A stretch of DNA of 17,113 nt from JAAXTX01 sp035560715 (GCA_035560715.1 DATMYW010000049.1:1-17113); one strand, 5' to 3'; counted from the first letter of the stretch, positions 4,877 to 13,335 are shown. Numbers and translations: made by a program. The notes: generated by a model from the sequence alone, not told the origin.

Positions 4877-5437
4877 ATGTACGAGATTCAAGACTTCTCG
4901 ACACTGCTCGGAACACCGGGTTTTTCCGACGGGCTGTTAAACGACCACTTCGCGCTCTACGGAGGGTACGTGAAAAACGTGAACCTGCTGCTCGGGAAAC
5001 TCGCTGAAACCGGTGCAGATACCCCGGAAGGGGCCGAGCTGCGCCGACGGTTCGGATGGGAGTGGAACGGGATGCGTCTGCACGAACTGTATTTCGGGAA
5101 TCTGCAAACCGGCGCCGAAACGCTTCACGACGGTCCGCTCAAGGAACGTCTGATCGCGGAATACGGGAGCATCGAGCTCTGGGAAAGGGATTTTCGTAGC
5201 GTCGGAACCATGCGCGGCATCGGATGGGTCATCCTCTCCGAGGATCCCGTGAACGGCGCGCTGCTCAATACGTGGGTGAACGAGCATGACGGAGGACACC
5301 TCGCCGGAGGAAAGCCGCTGCTCGTGATGGACGCATTCGAACACGCCTATATCCGCGATTACGGCATCAAGCGGGCCGACTACATAGATGTCTTCATGAA
5401 AGCCATCGATTGGAAAGCGGTCGAAGAACGCCTCTGA
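4877..5437 (+). CDS. Fe/Mn-type superoxide dismutase
   Basis: The enzyme converts superoxide to H2O2 and O2; the H2O2 is a substrate for the upstream peroxiredoxin. The four metal ligands are inferred as His24 (in NDHFALYGGYV), His69 (in MRLHELYFGNL), Asp152 and His156 (in MDAFEHAYIRDYG). The 186 residues cover the usual helical N-terminal and alpha/beta C-terminal domains, slightly short for the family. The residue two before the ligand Asp is Val150, and an NEHDGGH segment occupies the region that normally carries the second-sphere Gln or His, so Fe versus Mn preference cannot be read with confidence. No signal peptide is present, hence cytoplasmic. It is the second gene of the operon and ends before a strong terminator at 5460-5485. 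Confidence 0.9.
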   Translation: MYEIQDFSTLLGTPGFSDGLLNDHFALYGGYVKNVNLLLGKLAETGADTPEGAELRRRFGWEWNGMRLHELYFGNLQTGAETLHDGPLKERLIAEYGSIELWERDFRSVGTMRGIGWVILSEDPVNGALLNTWVNEHDGGHLAGGKPLLVMDAFEHAYIRDYGIKRADYIDVFMKAIDWKAVEERL

Positions 5438-5459
5438 CGATACTGTATTTGGAAAACGG

Positions 5460-5485
5460 AATCCCGGGCCACTCCCGGGATTTTT
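5460..5485 (+). terminator. Terminator of the peroxiredoxin-SOD operon
   Basis: A perfect stem AATCCCGGG / CCCGGGATT with a 5-base loop runs into TTTTT. It lies 22 bases after the SOD stop codon. Confidence 0.88.
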
Positions 5486-5501
5486 CGTTCGGCCGATATG
5501 A

Positions 5502-5510
5502 TGATATACT
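5502..5510 (+). promoter_or_regulatory. Extended -10 promoter for the pilin-like gene
   Basis: TGATATACT fits the extended -10 form TGnTATAAT with one mismatch; no good -35 is seen. Initiation near 5517 would leave a leader of only about 11 bases before the ATG at 5528. It also argues against the upstream in-frame ATG at 5498. Confidence 0.5.
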
Positions 5511-5527
5511 GGAGCAAAGAAAAATCT

Positions 5528-6388
5528 ATGAAACGTAAATCATTCGTCGTTATTTTGGGTGTGTTGACGACCGCATCCGCACTCTGTTTATCGACATCGG
5601 CACACGCCCAGTCCTATATACCCCTTGAGCCGATTCCCGGATTTGAAACCGCGGCCGACTTTCCTTCATATCTGTCAGCGATCTACCGGTTCGCACTGTG
5701 GGCGGTCGGCATCGCGGCGATGTTCATGCTCACCATCGGCGGAGGCATGTACCTGACGAGTGCTGGAAACACGTCGGCTACCGGAAATGCGAAAGGAGTC
5801 ATCGCCGATGCCATCATCGGTCTCGTCCTTGCCCTTACCGCCTGGTTTTTACTGAATTTCATCAATCCTCAAATCATAAACGGCGATCTGAGCACATTCA
5901 GCACGATGTCGATAACGTCCGGTGCCACAACCGTAGCCGACACGGTCGGTGCCGAGGTCACGGGAGCTTCGACCAATCCGACCGGCAGTACGGCGTGTGC
6001 CAACTGCACCGCCATACCCTCAAGTGTTCCCAATAAGGGTTGTTCGCCGCCGGCTTCGGGCTACGATGCGCAGCCTTGCCGGCTCGATAGCGCGCTGCTT
6101 GCGAAAATCCAGAACATCAACGCGACCGGCTGGCGGATTACGGAGTCCTATCCGCCAACCGTCACCCATCTCTCCTCCTGCCATCGGAACGGTACATGTG
6201 CGGATCTCAATAATTCGGGCGGTTCGACCGATCCGACTACCATCAAAGCCTATTATGACGCCTTCCAGGCAGCCGGACTGAACGTCCTGTATGAAAGCAA
6301 GAACTGTGCACCGTATATCGCCGCCGGAGTGACCAACTGCAAGTCATATTCAACGATGACCTACACGTCATCGTTCCACGTATCCTGA
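5528..6388 (+). CDS. Secreted pilin-like membrane protein with C-terminal M15-like metallopeptidase motif
   Basis: This is a 286-residue exported protein. The signal peptide is MKRK plus a hydrophobic run, with likely cleavage after SAHA (~27). Two predicted membrane helices (~52-74 and ~93-113) are joined by a Gly-rich loop (GGGMYLTSAG), the layout of VirB2/TrbC-type pilins common in Patescibacteria. A Ser/Thr-rich linker (~120-155) leads to a Cys-rich extracytoplasmic domain of about 130 residues. SSCHRNGTCAD at 216-226 gives HxxGxxxD, close to the SxHxxGxAxD zinc motif of M15 peptidases and VanX, and a final FHVS supplies a candidate third ligand, His284. Eight or more Cys suggest disulfides. 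The role could be surface appendage assembly or wall remodelling; activity is unproven. Start chosen for the signal peptide and promoter position; an ATG at 5498 would add 10 residues. Confidence 0.7.
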   Translation: MKRKSFVVILGVLTTASALCLSTSAHAQSYIPLEPIPGFETAADFPSYLSAIYRFALWAVGIAAMFMLTIGGGMYLTSAGNTSATGNAKGVIADAIIGLVLALTAWFLLNFINPQIINGDLSTFSTMSITSGATTVADTVGAEVTGASTNPTGSTACANCTAIPSSVPNKGCSPPASGYDAQPCRLDSALLAKIQNINATGWRITESYPPTVTHLSSCHRNGTCADLNNSGGSTDPTTIKAYYDAFQAAGLNVLYESKNCAPYIAAGVTNCKSYSTMTYTSSFHVS

Positions 6389-6425
6389 ACCCGGATCCAG
6401 CAGCGGAATCGTATCACTCTCAAGT

Positions 6426-7571
6426 ATGAGAAAGACCTTCATCATTTCCGCATCCCTCTTCTGCCTGACGCTCCTCATTCTGGGAGTGTATGGCATCGCG
6501 TTCAGAAACGATAAGAACAATCCCGTCGTCGATGCGAAAAAACAGGCGGATGCGAAACGGGCCGCGGAAGACAGAATTGCCAGTAACGCCGGTTCTTCCG
6601 CCGTCTCACGGGTAACCGATGCGGCATCCTACGGGTCGGCCATACTCGACGATTCTCATGTGGCCTATTTCAACCAGCGCTCCCTCAAACGGGCGACACT
6701 GGGAGGCGGCGGGGAAGAAACGCTCATCACCGGTCTTCCGGGAAAGATAATGGATGCGGTATGGGCTCCGGATCGGGATCGCGTCCTCGTGCTCTTCGAC
6801 TCCGGGTCAGCTCAGCAGTGGTATCTCCTGACTTTGTCCGATAAGACGACGAAGCCGCTTAAGCCGGGAATCTCGTCACCTGTCTGGTCCAATCTTTCGG
6901 AATCGATCTACTACATCTACACTGATGCGAGAAACGGAAAGTCCGAACTCGACACCGCGAGACCGGATGGGACCGAATGGAAAAAGGTCGCGGTTCTGCC
7001 GATTCTCAATCCTTCGGTTTCAACGGTCCCATCCTCAGCACTCCTTTCCTTCTGGAACAAGGCTTCCGCGTTCGATCCGACCACGCTGTACACGGTACCC
7101 ATGTCAGGAGAGATCCCGAAGGTCATATTTTCCGGAAAGTACGGCGCTGACTACCTATGGTCTCCCGACGGGACGAAGCTTCTCGTGAGCAATACGCTTT
7201 CCAAGGGCGGGACCGACATCAGACTCGGCATCGCGAACGCGGACGGAGGTGAATTTCACAGCGTCCAGGCTCCTACGCTCGTATCAAAAACAGTCTGGTC
7301 GAAAGACTCGAAAACGGTCTTCTACGCGCTACCGCTTTCGATACCTGACAATGCCGTACTCCCGAACGATTACTATTCCCGTCCGATACATACGCAGGAT
7401 ACGTTCTGGAAAATGGATGCCGCATCGGGCAAGAGCGAGCGGATTGTCGATCCGGCTGAGATCGGTGGCAATTATGACAGCACGGATCTGTTTCTCGATC
7501 GGGGCGAAGAATACCTTTATTTCACCGATCGCACCAGTGGACAACTGTTCCGCATTCGTCTTCAAAAATAG
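6426..7571 (+). CDS. Membrane-anchored beta-propeller (TolB/WD40-like) protein
   Basis: The N-terminus has a single hydrophobic helix (about residues 4-26) with no lipobox, then a Lys/Ala-rich linker, and the rest faces outward. From about residue 70 repeated blade-like units appear: AVWAPDRDRVLVLF, SPVWSNLSESIYYIY, YLWSPDGTKLLVSN, TVWSKDSKTVFYAL and LDRGEEYLYFTD, the pattern of TolB-type WD40/PD40 propellers. Such domains generally mediate protein or glycan binding; no catalytic residues are seen. The gene follows the pilin-like gene after 37 bases with no Shine-Dalgarno and probably shares its transcript, suggesting a surface complex. The terminator at 7618-7640 closes the unit. Confidence 0.75.
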   Translation: MRKTFIISASLFCLTLLILGVYGIAFRNDKNNPVVDAKKQADAKRAAEDRIASNAGSSAVSRVTDAASYGSAILDDSHVAYFNQRSLKRATLGGGGEETLITGLPGKIMDAVWAPDRDRVLVLFDSGSAQQWYLLTLSDKTTKPLKPGISSPVWSNLSESIYYIYTDARNGKSELDTARPDGTEWKKVAVLPILNPSVSTVPSSALLSFWNKASAFDPTTLYTVPMSGEIPKVIFSGKYGADYLWSPDGTKLLVSNTLSKGGTDIRLGIANADGGEFHSVQAPTLVSKTVWSKDSKTVFYALPLSIPDNAVLPNDYYSRPIHTQDTFWKMDAASGKSERIVDPAEIGGNYDSTDLFLDRGEEYLYFTDRTSGQLFRIRLQK

Positions 7572-7600
7572 GACCGCCGAGCCCGTATGATCGGGTCAGG

Positions 7601-8842
7601 TCATGCGACCGCCTTTGCCCCGTCACGAACGGGGTATTTTGGTCTCTGAAACGCGAGTATCGATCCCGCGACCGCAAAGAAACCGGTTGAGAGATCATTT
7701 CTGAAAAACGGCGTATCCACGAGCCCGTGGATCATAAACAGCAGAAGAAACGCCAACGAAGTGATCGAAAGGAGTCGGTCCGACGATTCTACGGCACACG
7801 AATACGCGCTCCGGGAACCGCGGAAGAGGCCGGCGGCAAGGAGAGCGAACCCGGCCAATCCCATCGCTCCCGTCATAAGCCACAGCGCGAGCACGATATT
7901 ATGCGGATGCGGGACGGCCCATTCGAGATATGGCGGAAACTCCGACTGTAACGCCAGGTATTCACGTTCGAAGTTTCGAAGTCCGATGCCGAAGATCGGA
8001 TGAGATGCGAGCATACGCGCCGAAGCGCTCCATATCATGACACGTGAAGCGATCGACGTTCGGACTACGCCTGCGCCCATTTTTGCGATATCGGCTTGCG
8101 GAATAGAGTATGAAGCCACCATTGCGAGAACGCACAGCGCCGCAAGTCCGAGTCGCACCCGTACGACCCGAGAGAAAAACCACATCGAGAAGAAAACGGA
8201 CAGCGCAGCCGCGGTCGCGACCATGGCACCGAGGGACGCGGTACGGGTCAACGCTATCACGACCGGTATCGCACCTACCATTGAAAATATGGCGACTCGG
8301 AAAAATCTCCTTCCTGCCGATTCCACCGACAGAAAAGCGGCCAGAAGGATTCCCGGTTCAAGAAAGAAAGCGAGATGATTCGGAGACGGGAAAAATGAAG
8401 CGAGACGGCCATCATACGTTTCCTTCACGAACGGAAACGGCAGGAGTGAGACTGTCGCGGTCAAAACGATCCCGATATACCAGAAACCGATCATTCTCCT
8501 CCTGTCATTCCCGTCAGCCATCGTCTGAAACACCAAATAACCGAATGCCATCGGAAAGACAATCCAACTCTTGAGCGCGCCGAGTTCCATAACGGAGAAA
8601 CCGGATGATGCGGAGGAAATGACCGCCCCAAGGAGAAGAAACGCGTTGCCGGCAACAACCAGCCGTGGTACGCGACGGATGGATATGTCTCCGGTGCGGA
8701 CCGCGATACAGAAAGCGACGGATAGGCACGAGATCAGCGCTTCAGGAACATAGATCGGAACACCAAAAAGCATGATTCGGATCTGTGCAAACGGCAGGAG
8801 AAGCATCGTCAGAAAGACAAGGTATTTCGAAGTTGCGTTCAT
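7601..8842 (-). CDS. O-antigen ligase / Wzy-like polytopic membrane protein (second copy)
   Basis: A 413-residue integral membrane protein with about ten or more hydrophobic segments, resembling the O-antigen ligase/polymerase family (Wzy_C, PF04932). Family-like features are GRLASFFPSPNHLAFFLEP in the middle, LTRTASLGA, RVMIWSASARMLASHPIFGIGLRNF before the large periplasmic loop, and VPHPHNIVLALWLMTGAMGL after it. It polymerises or ligates undecaprenyl-linked glycans at the outer face of the membrane; which of the two cannot be told. I start at ATG 8842, five bases after the stop of the preceding gene. The frame extends 67 codons further, but that part only overlaps the upstream gene and does not look like protein. 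This is the last gene of the polysaccharide operon and converges with the propeller gene. Confidence 0.82.
   Translation of the reverse strand: MNATSKYLVFLTMLLLPFAQIRIMLFGVPIYVPEALISCLSVAFCIAVRTGDISIRRVPRLVVAGNAFLLLGAVISSASSGFSVMELGALKSWIVFPMAFGYLVFQTMADGNDRRRMIGFWYIGIVLTATVSLLPFPFVKETYDGRLASFFPSPNHLAFFLEPGILLAAFLSVESAGRRFFRVAIFSMVGAIPVVIALTRTASLGAMVATAAALSVFFSMWFFSRVVRVRLGLAALCVLAMVASYSIPQADIAKMGAGVVRTSIASRVMIWSASARMLASHPIFGIGLRNFEREYLALQSEFPPYLEWAVPHPHNIVLALWLMTGAMGLAGFALLAAGLFRGSRSAYSCAVESSDRLLSITSLAFLLLFMIHGLVDTPFFRNDLSTGFFAVAGSILAFQRPKYPVRDGAKAVA
7618..7640 (+). terminator. Terminator after the propeller gene
   Basis: Stem CCCCGT/ACGGGG with a 5-base loop is followed by TATTTT. It overlaps the last codons of the convergent minus-strand gene, so it doubles as coding sequence on the other strand. 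Confidence 0.55.
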
Positions 8843-8846
8843 ATCG

Positions 8847-10130
8847 TCAAGATTCTGCGGATATCGTCGATCGCATCGACGGAAATGCGAGGAAGAGCAG
8901 CACGACGGGAAGAACATGAACGGAATAGAGCGGCATCTCGAACAGCGCATGTCCGAAAAAAATCGCCACCGATACCGCTCCCGCGAACAGAAGTCCGTTT
9001 TGCTGCCGGATAAGCGACCGGAAAACGAAATACAGTGCCGCAAAAAAGCAGAAAGCTCCGAGTATGCCGGACTCGGTCGCGATATCCAGAAAGAGATCGT
9101 GGGCGTAGATCGGTTCCCGATATTCCGCCGTCGGTTTCACGGCAAGCGGATAGTTCCCAAGCCCGTACCCGTACGGCTGTCGACCGATGTTCCGGATCGC
9201 CTGGACATACATATCCATCCTTCCCATATTCGAGCCCTCTCCGACGAGAAACATGGAGGCACTCCGTTCACGCAACGGTGCGACCGAAAAAAGGACGATC
9301 GGAACAACGATCATTGCGCCGACTACGGCCAATCGTCTCCATCGAGAGGCGTCTCCAGCGAACACATACCGCCACACGAATACGGCGGCGCCGAAACCGA
9401 GTCCGGCATATCCTCCACGCGAAAACGTCAGCAGGTCCGCGATGGCGATCACCGAAGCGAAGAATGCAAACAAATACTTTCCCCACGTCGTTTTCGCGTT
9501 CATGCATGACCAGACAGCCGGCGGGAATGAAAGGCCGAAAAAAAAGGCTGCCATATGCGGATCGGGAAAGAACGCGCTTGCACGAAGCAATGTCCTTCCG
9601 CCGATATTCACGAGCAAACTGGGATACTGCGCGACAGACGCGGCGAATGACGGACCGAGAAATATTGGGAGTACGGAGCTGACCCATACTCGAAACACGG
9701 TCGCGACACCGAAAACGTACTGCGATAAGAATTCGACTATCGCTATCAAGGCGGCGAGACCGGCACCGGCGGCGAGAGCGCGGCACAGTCTGGCGGCGGC
9801 ATCAGGCTTCTCATGGAAAAGCGTCACGTACAGCGGAAAAAGAGGAAAGAAGGAAAACAGGAAAAGGAAACGACGGACTGCCCACGAAACGTCCTGCGCC
9901 CAAAAAACGGAGAGGAAGGAAAGAAACAGGAACAAGCCGAGAAACAGCACTTCCACCGACAACGGGACTATGAGCTTCCTTCTCGCTAACATAAGTGCCA
10001 GCAATGAGAGAAACAGAAATATCGATACTATCCGCGACACAGGCAAATCGACACCTGAAACGGGTGAAAGCGCCACCTGAAACGGGAGAAGGAAGAGAAA
10101 CAATTCAGTCGCTCGAAGGATGAATTTCAT
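8847..10130 (-). CDS. O-antigen ligase / Wzy-like polytopic membrane protein (first copy)
   Basis: A 427-residue membrane protein of the same family as its downstream neighbour. Landmarks in the same order are ASAFFPDPHMAAFFFGLSFP, LLTFSRGGYAGLGFG (the SRGG type seen in Wzy/WaaL relatives), MGRMDMYVQAI with PYGYGLGNYPLAV before the loop, and YAHDLFLDIATESGILGAF. The N-terminus MKFILRATELFLFLLPFQ runs straight into the first helix. Its ATG overlaps the preceding glycosyltransferase stop by four bases (ATGA), suggesting translational coupling; the 67-codon upstream extension of the frame is rejected. Two such proteins side by side may split polymerase and ligase roles, which is an inference. 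Confidence 0.84.
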   Translation of the reverse strand: MKFILRATELFLFLLPFQVALSPVSGVDLPVSRIVSIFLFLSLLALMLARRKLIVPLSVEVLFLGLFLFLSFLSVFWAQDVSWAVRRFLFLFSFFPLFPLYVTLFHEKPDAAARLCRALAAGAGLAALIAIVEFLSQYVFGVATVFRVWVSSVLPIFLGPSFAASVAQYPSLLVNIGGRTLLRASAFFPDPHMAAFFFGLSFPPAVWSCMNAKTTWGKYLFAFFASVIAIADLLTFSRGGYAGLGFGAAVFVWRYVFAGDASRWRRLAVVGAMIVVPIVLFSVAPLRERSASMFLVGEGSNMGRMDMYVQAIRNIGRQPYGYGLGNYPLAVKPTAEYREPIYAHDLFLDIATESGILGAFCFFAALYFVFRSLIRQQNGLLFAGAVSVAIFFGHALFEMPLYSVHVLPVVLLFLAFPSMRSTISAES

Positions 10131-10936
10131 GACTTTATTGAGAGCGAGCGGAGATATCTGATGAGGATTCCTTCCCATTTCGGACGATGCTTCGCGAAAA
10201 ATCGATCTTGCGAAGCGAAATACTGTGCCTTCCTTGATGCGTCGGAAATCCGACTCGAGCCGCCGGAATGGACAAAGGAAAGGGATGGGAGAAGGACACA
10301 ATGATACCCGATTTCGCGAGAACGGAGACAAAGATCCATATCCTCAAAATAGAGGAAAAATCCCGTATCGAAGCCTTTAAGCGACTCGAAGAGGTCACGA
10401 CGAATGAACAACGCTCCTCCGCTGACCCATCCTGTAGCGATCGGCTGACAGGGCGGCCGATATTTCCAGCCGAAAAAAGTCCGGATCTTGTTCTGTATCA
10501 ATCGACGAAAAGTCAACGTTTCGCCGGCACTCCAGGGTTCAGGCTCGTCGTCCTTTCCTGAAACGAGTCCCGCACCGATGATTCCGACCTCACGATGTCC
10601 ACAAAACATCCGAAGCACCGACTCCAGTGATCCCGAGTGAAACTCGGTATCAGGATTAAGAAAGCAGAGTATGTCACCATGCGCCGCCGCCGCCGCCACA
10701 TTGGCAGCAGCACCGAATCCGCGATTTTCCGACAGCTCTATGGCATGGAAGCCGAGACGTTTCGACAATGTTTCCACCGATTCGGACTCATTCGGATCAT
10801 TATTCGCGACAATCACTTCGATTTCGTTTCCCGTTCTCTCCTCATGACAAAAGGAACGGAGCGCGTTTTCCAAAAAAGCCACGCTCCGATGATTTACGAC
10901 GACCACTGTAAGGTCAGGATGCGCGGAAATCCGCAT
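10127..10936 (-). CDS. GT2-family glycosyltransferase (rhamnosyltransferase-like)
   Basis: A 269-residue GT-A fold enzyme that adds a sugar from a nucleotide donor to the lipid-linked glycan at the cytoplasmic face. Motifs: LTVVVVNHRS at the first strand (9-18), VIVANNDPNE, the ENRGFGAAAN block (~70-79), the metal/nucleotide-binding FLNPDTE (92-98), WVSGGALFIRRDLFESLKGFD, then FFLYFEDMDLCLR (~193-205) with the acidic ED pair expected to hold the catalytic base. The pattern resembles WbbL-like rhamnosyltransferases, but the sugar is not determined. The start lies 23 bases inside the upstream glycosyltransferase gene; no later start would keep the first beta strand. The stop overlaps the next ATG. 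Confidence 0.88.
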   Translation of the reverse strand: MRISAHPDLTVVVVNHRSVAFLENALRSFCHEERTGNEIEVIVANNDPNESESVETLSKRLGFHAIELSENRGFGAAANVAAAAAHGDILCFLNPDTEFHSGSLESVLRMFCGHREVGIIGAGLVSGKDDEPEPWSAGETLTFRRLIQNKIRTFFGWKYRPPCQPIATGWVSGGALFIRRDLFESLKGFDTGFFLYFEDMDLCLRSREIGYHCVLLPSLSFVHSGGSSRISDASRKAQYFASQDRFFAKHRPKWEGILIRYLRSLSIKS

Positions 10937-11771
10937 AAGCCGAGGAAACGGGGGCTGCCTCCTTCATTCCCCGAAGCGAATCAAGAACGTTTTTCAGCCG
11001 ACGAAGCCTCACATATACCCATATCCAGGGACGGAGGAGGGGCGGGGTATGAGCGGCGAAGAATCTGAGACCGGAACGGACAAGCCAGTACGGCTTTTCC
11101 TTGCTTCCGACGCTCTGCTCTCCATGGATGACGACCGCTCCAGGAACGACGCGTAGTCCGAAACCGTTTTTTTTCGCCCTGAGGGAATAGTCCGCATCCT
11201 CATAGTAAAGGAAATACTCCTCATCAAGCAAGCCTGTCACCTCAAGTATCTGCCGAGGGATGAAGAGCGCACAGCCCGTGAGATACCCCGTCTGATAAGA
11301 CGTTATTCCGGCCCGTACTTCCGGAGCGGCCACATGCGCTGTCCTCATGCGGATATAGTCGACTTTTCCCCCGGAAAACCATTCCGACCCGTCAGAATTA
11401 AGGATGCGGGGACTGAAAAGGGCTCGTGGTCCGTATGTCAGAGCCACGGAAACGAGCGTCGAGAGGGTATCTTTCCGACATTCCGCATCGTTATTGAGTA
11501 TCCAGACATATTCAGCCCCGCGGGAGAGCGCAAAACGGATTCCGATGTTCATACCCGCCGCAAAACCGAGATTGTCGGAATTCAGGATAAAATGTGCTCG
11601 AGAAAAGAGCGTTTTCGCCTCCTCAAGCGAGCCATCTCGAGACGCATTATCGACGACCACGACCTCGTAATTCCCGTACGCGAGAAAGAACACGGACCGG
11701 AGACAGGCGAGAAGCCGCTCCTTTCCGTTCCAATTCAGGATTACGATGAAGACTTTCGGTGCATCACTCAT
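10914..11771 (-). CDS. GT2-family glycosyltransferase
   Basis: A 285-residue GT-A enzyme, first glycosyltransferase of the operon. It shows VFIVILNWNGKERLLACLRS (7-26), VVVDNASRDGS, NSDNLGFAAGMNIGI (~64-78), WILNNDAE (~90-97) in the DxD position, a TGYLTGCALFIPR segment, and EYFLYYEDADYSLRAK (~185-200) with the acidic pair. The C-terminal 50 residues are basic and aromatic and may lie on the membrane. I start at the ATG at 11771 because GGAG lies five bases upstream. The frame runs on to a TTG at 11855 that overlaps the flippase stop, but those 28 codons look unlike protein and contain a parS-like site. The donor sugar is unknown. Confidence 0.88.
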   Translation of the reverse strand: MSDAPKVFIVILNWNGKERLLACLRSVFFLAYGNYEVVVVDNASRDGSLEEAKTLFSRAHFILNSDNLGFAAGMNIGIRFALSRGAEYVWILNNDAECRKDTLSTLVSVALTYGPRALFSPRILNSDGSEWFSGGKVDYIRMRTAHVAAPEVRAGITSYQTGYLTGCALFIPRQILEVTGLLDEEYFLYYEDADYSLRAKKNGFGLRVVPGAVVIHGEQSVGSKEKPYWLVRSGLRFFAAHTPPLLRPWIWVYVRLRRLKNVLDSLRGMKEAAPVSSAYADFRAS

Positions 11772-11828
11772 ACGTTCTCCAATAATACCATCTATGGAAG
11801 GGGATTTCCAGGATAATCGCGCATCGAT

Positions 11829-11844
11829 TCTTTCACGTGAAACG
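11829..11844. promoter_or_regulatory. parS: Candidate parS centromere site
   Basis: The 16-mer TCTTTCACGTGAAACG matches the widely conserved bacterial parS consensus TGTTTCACGTGAAACA at 14 of 16 positions, including the whole TTTCACGTGAAAC core. It contains a 12-bp perfect palindrome. It lies in the 80-base gap between the flippase and the first glycosyltransferase, about 3.6 kb from dnaA, the expected neighbourhood for ParB loading. No parA or parB is in the window. Confidence 0.75.
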
Positions 11845-11851
11845 CGACCGA

Positions 11852-13303
11852 TCAAACGACCTCCTCGACATAAACGGCTTCTTTTTCAGACCGTTTCGAA
11901 AAAAGCCCGGCGATTTCCGCGCTGGATACGGCCCTCAGTATCCATAAGGAAACCATATAAACGCATATGGACACGGCTCCCGACACAAGAAACGGCAATG
12001 AAGCCGTCACGACAAGAATTCCCCACATGGCGGCAGCCGACAATATGACAAGTCCTATCTTGTGAAAAGAGGGCCGGTAGCCGACAACATGGGCCGTGAG
12101 GAATCCGGTCAGAAGCGCGACCAGACACTCCGTCCCAAGCGATGTCCATGCGGCACCGAGATAATCGAATCGCGGGATAAGAAAAAGATTGGCAGTCACA
12201 TTTACCGCGGCGACTGCCATCAGAACCTTCATCAAGTCTTTCTGGTGATTACCCACGATAAGAACCATGTTGAAAAAATTACCGAAAAAAATGAACAGTA
12301 AGGAAACAATGAGGAGTCTGAGGACGGGAACCGCGTCCAGGAATCCTGAACCGGATACGATCGCGATGATTTGGGAGGAAAAAAACACTCCGCCAAGGAC
12401 AAGCGGGGCGGCAATGATCGAAAAGACCCGGAACGTCGTATCCGCGATCTCGGTAAAGCGTTTCCTGTCTACGGACAGCGCCTTGGAAAGAAGCGGGAGG
12501 ATAAGCCCCGCGAGCAGGGCCGGAAAGAAAGTCAGATTCTCCATGACCTTATACGCCACGCTATAGGTCCCGACCGCGGAACTCCCCTTCATTATGGAAA
12601 GCAGTATGGTATCCATCTTGAAGTAGAAGAACGTGATCAGCGCGCTACCACCGAGCGGAAGAGAATCGGAAAGGAATTGTTTCCAGAATCGAAGGTCGAC
12701 GATGAACCGAAATGAGGCGAATTTTCGGCTCAAAAGATACGCCATGAGCGCGTTGAAGGAAAGGGAGACGAACAACGTGGACGCGATACCGAGAAACCCC
12801 AAATCGAACGAGACGACCGTATATACGGCGACAACCTGAACGATTTTCCCCATGAACTCGATCATAGCGATCCGGTCCATGGCGATATTTTTCTGGAAAA
12901 TCCCGTTGAGGAATATGGAAAACGTAGAGAAGACGGTCGTAGCGGCAGCAATGAAGATGCCGATCTTAACCGGAGCGGAATAGGAGAAGAACGGCATCAA
13001 TAAAGGAACGGCCAGAAGAATCGCCGATGAGGAAGCGATACGAAGCGATGCGACCTTTCCAAGAATCCCACTCTCGTCCGCGCCATCTTTGGATATCTCC
13101 CTTGCGGTGATCGAACCGATACCGAAATCGGCGATCGCCGAGAAGAAAGAGAAGAAAGCGAGAACGGTCGAGTAATCGCCAAAACCATCCTTCCCGAGAT
13201 ATCCCGTAATGAGACGAATGGAAACCAAGGACAACACGACGGTCGTCACGACCTTCATGAGAGAGTTGAAGACGATATTGTACGCTATTTTTCGCGTCGA
13301 CAT
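11852..13303 (-). CDS. Wzx-type polysaccharide flippase (MOP superfamily)
   Basis: A 483-residue polytopic protein with about 14 hydrophobic helices, expected to flip lipid-linked oligosaccharide across the membrane. The N-terminus (KIAYNIVFNSLMKVVTTVVLSLVSIRLITGYLGKDGFGDYS, in two parts about residues 4-44) is typical of the RfbX/Wzx branch, as are FGIGSITAREIS and GSSAVGTYSVAYKVMENL around the middle. I start at ATG 13303 (MSTRKIAYN). The frame continues 25 codons upstream, but that stretch contains the promoter at 13336-13364 and the terminator of the neighbouring operon. It is the first gene of the polysaccharide operon. The parS-like site follows within 8 bases of its stop. Confidence 0.88.
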   Translation of the reverse strand: MSTRKIAYNIVFNSLMKVVTTVVLSLVSIRLITGYLGKDGFGDYSTVLAFFSFFSAIADFGIGSITAREISKDGADESGILGKVASLRIASSSAILLAVPLLMPFFSYSAPVKIGIFIAAATTVFSTFSIFLNGIFQKNIAMDRIAMIEFMGKIVQVVAVYTVVSFDLGFLGIASTLFVSLSFNALMAYLLSRKFASFRFIVDLRFWKQFLSDSLPLGGSALITFFYFKMDTILLSIMKGSSAVGTYSVAYKVMENLTFFPALLAGLILPLLSKALSVDRKRFTEIADTTFRVFSIIAAPLVLGGVFFSSQIIAIVSGSGFLDAVPVLRLLIVSLLFIFFGNFFNMVLIVGNHQKDLMKVLMAVAAVNVTANLFLIPRFDYLGAAWTSLGTECLVALLTGFLTAHVVGYRPSFHKIGLVILSAAAMWGILVVTASLPFLVSGAVSICVYMVSLWILRAVSSAEIAGLFSKRSEKEAVYVEEVV

Positions 13304-13335
13304 ACGCGTCCGTAAAAATATCCGGCGGTAAGGCC

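Noticed and set aside
8036..8051. Second parS-like site around GACACGTGAAGC
   Set aside because: Only about 10/16 positions fit and it lies inside a coding gene; too weak to report.
8772..10080. Long + strand frames opposite the Wzy-like genes
   Set aside because: They are Arg/Lys-rich shadow translations of the minus-strand membrane proteins, with no homology and no start signals.
11782..11810. Internal promoter before the first glycosyltransferase (TGGAAA-17-TATTAT, minus strand)
   Set aside because: Initiation would fall about four bases before the ATG and remove the good GGAG ribosome site, so the hexamers are probably chance.
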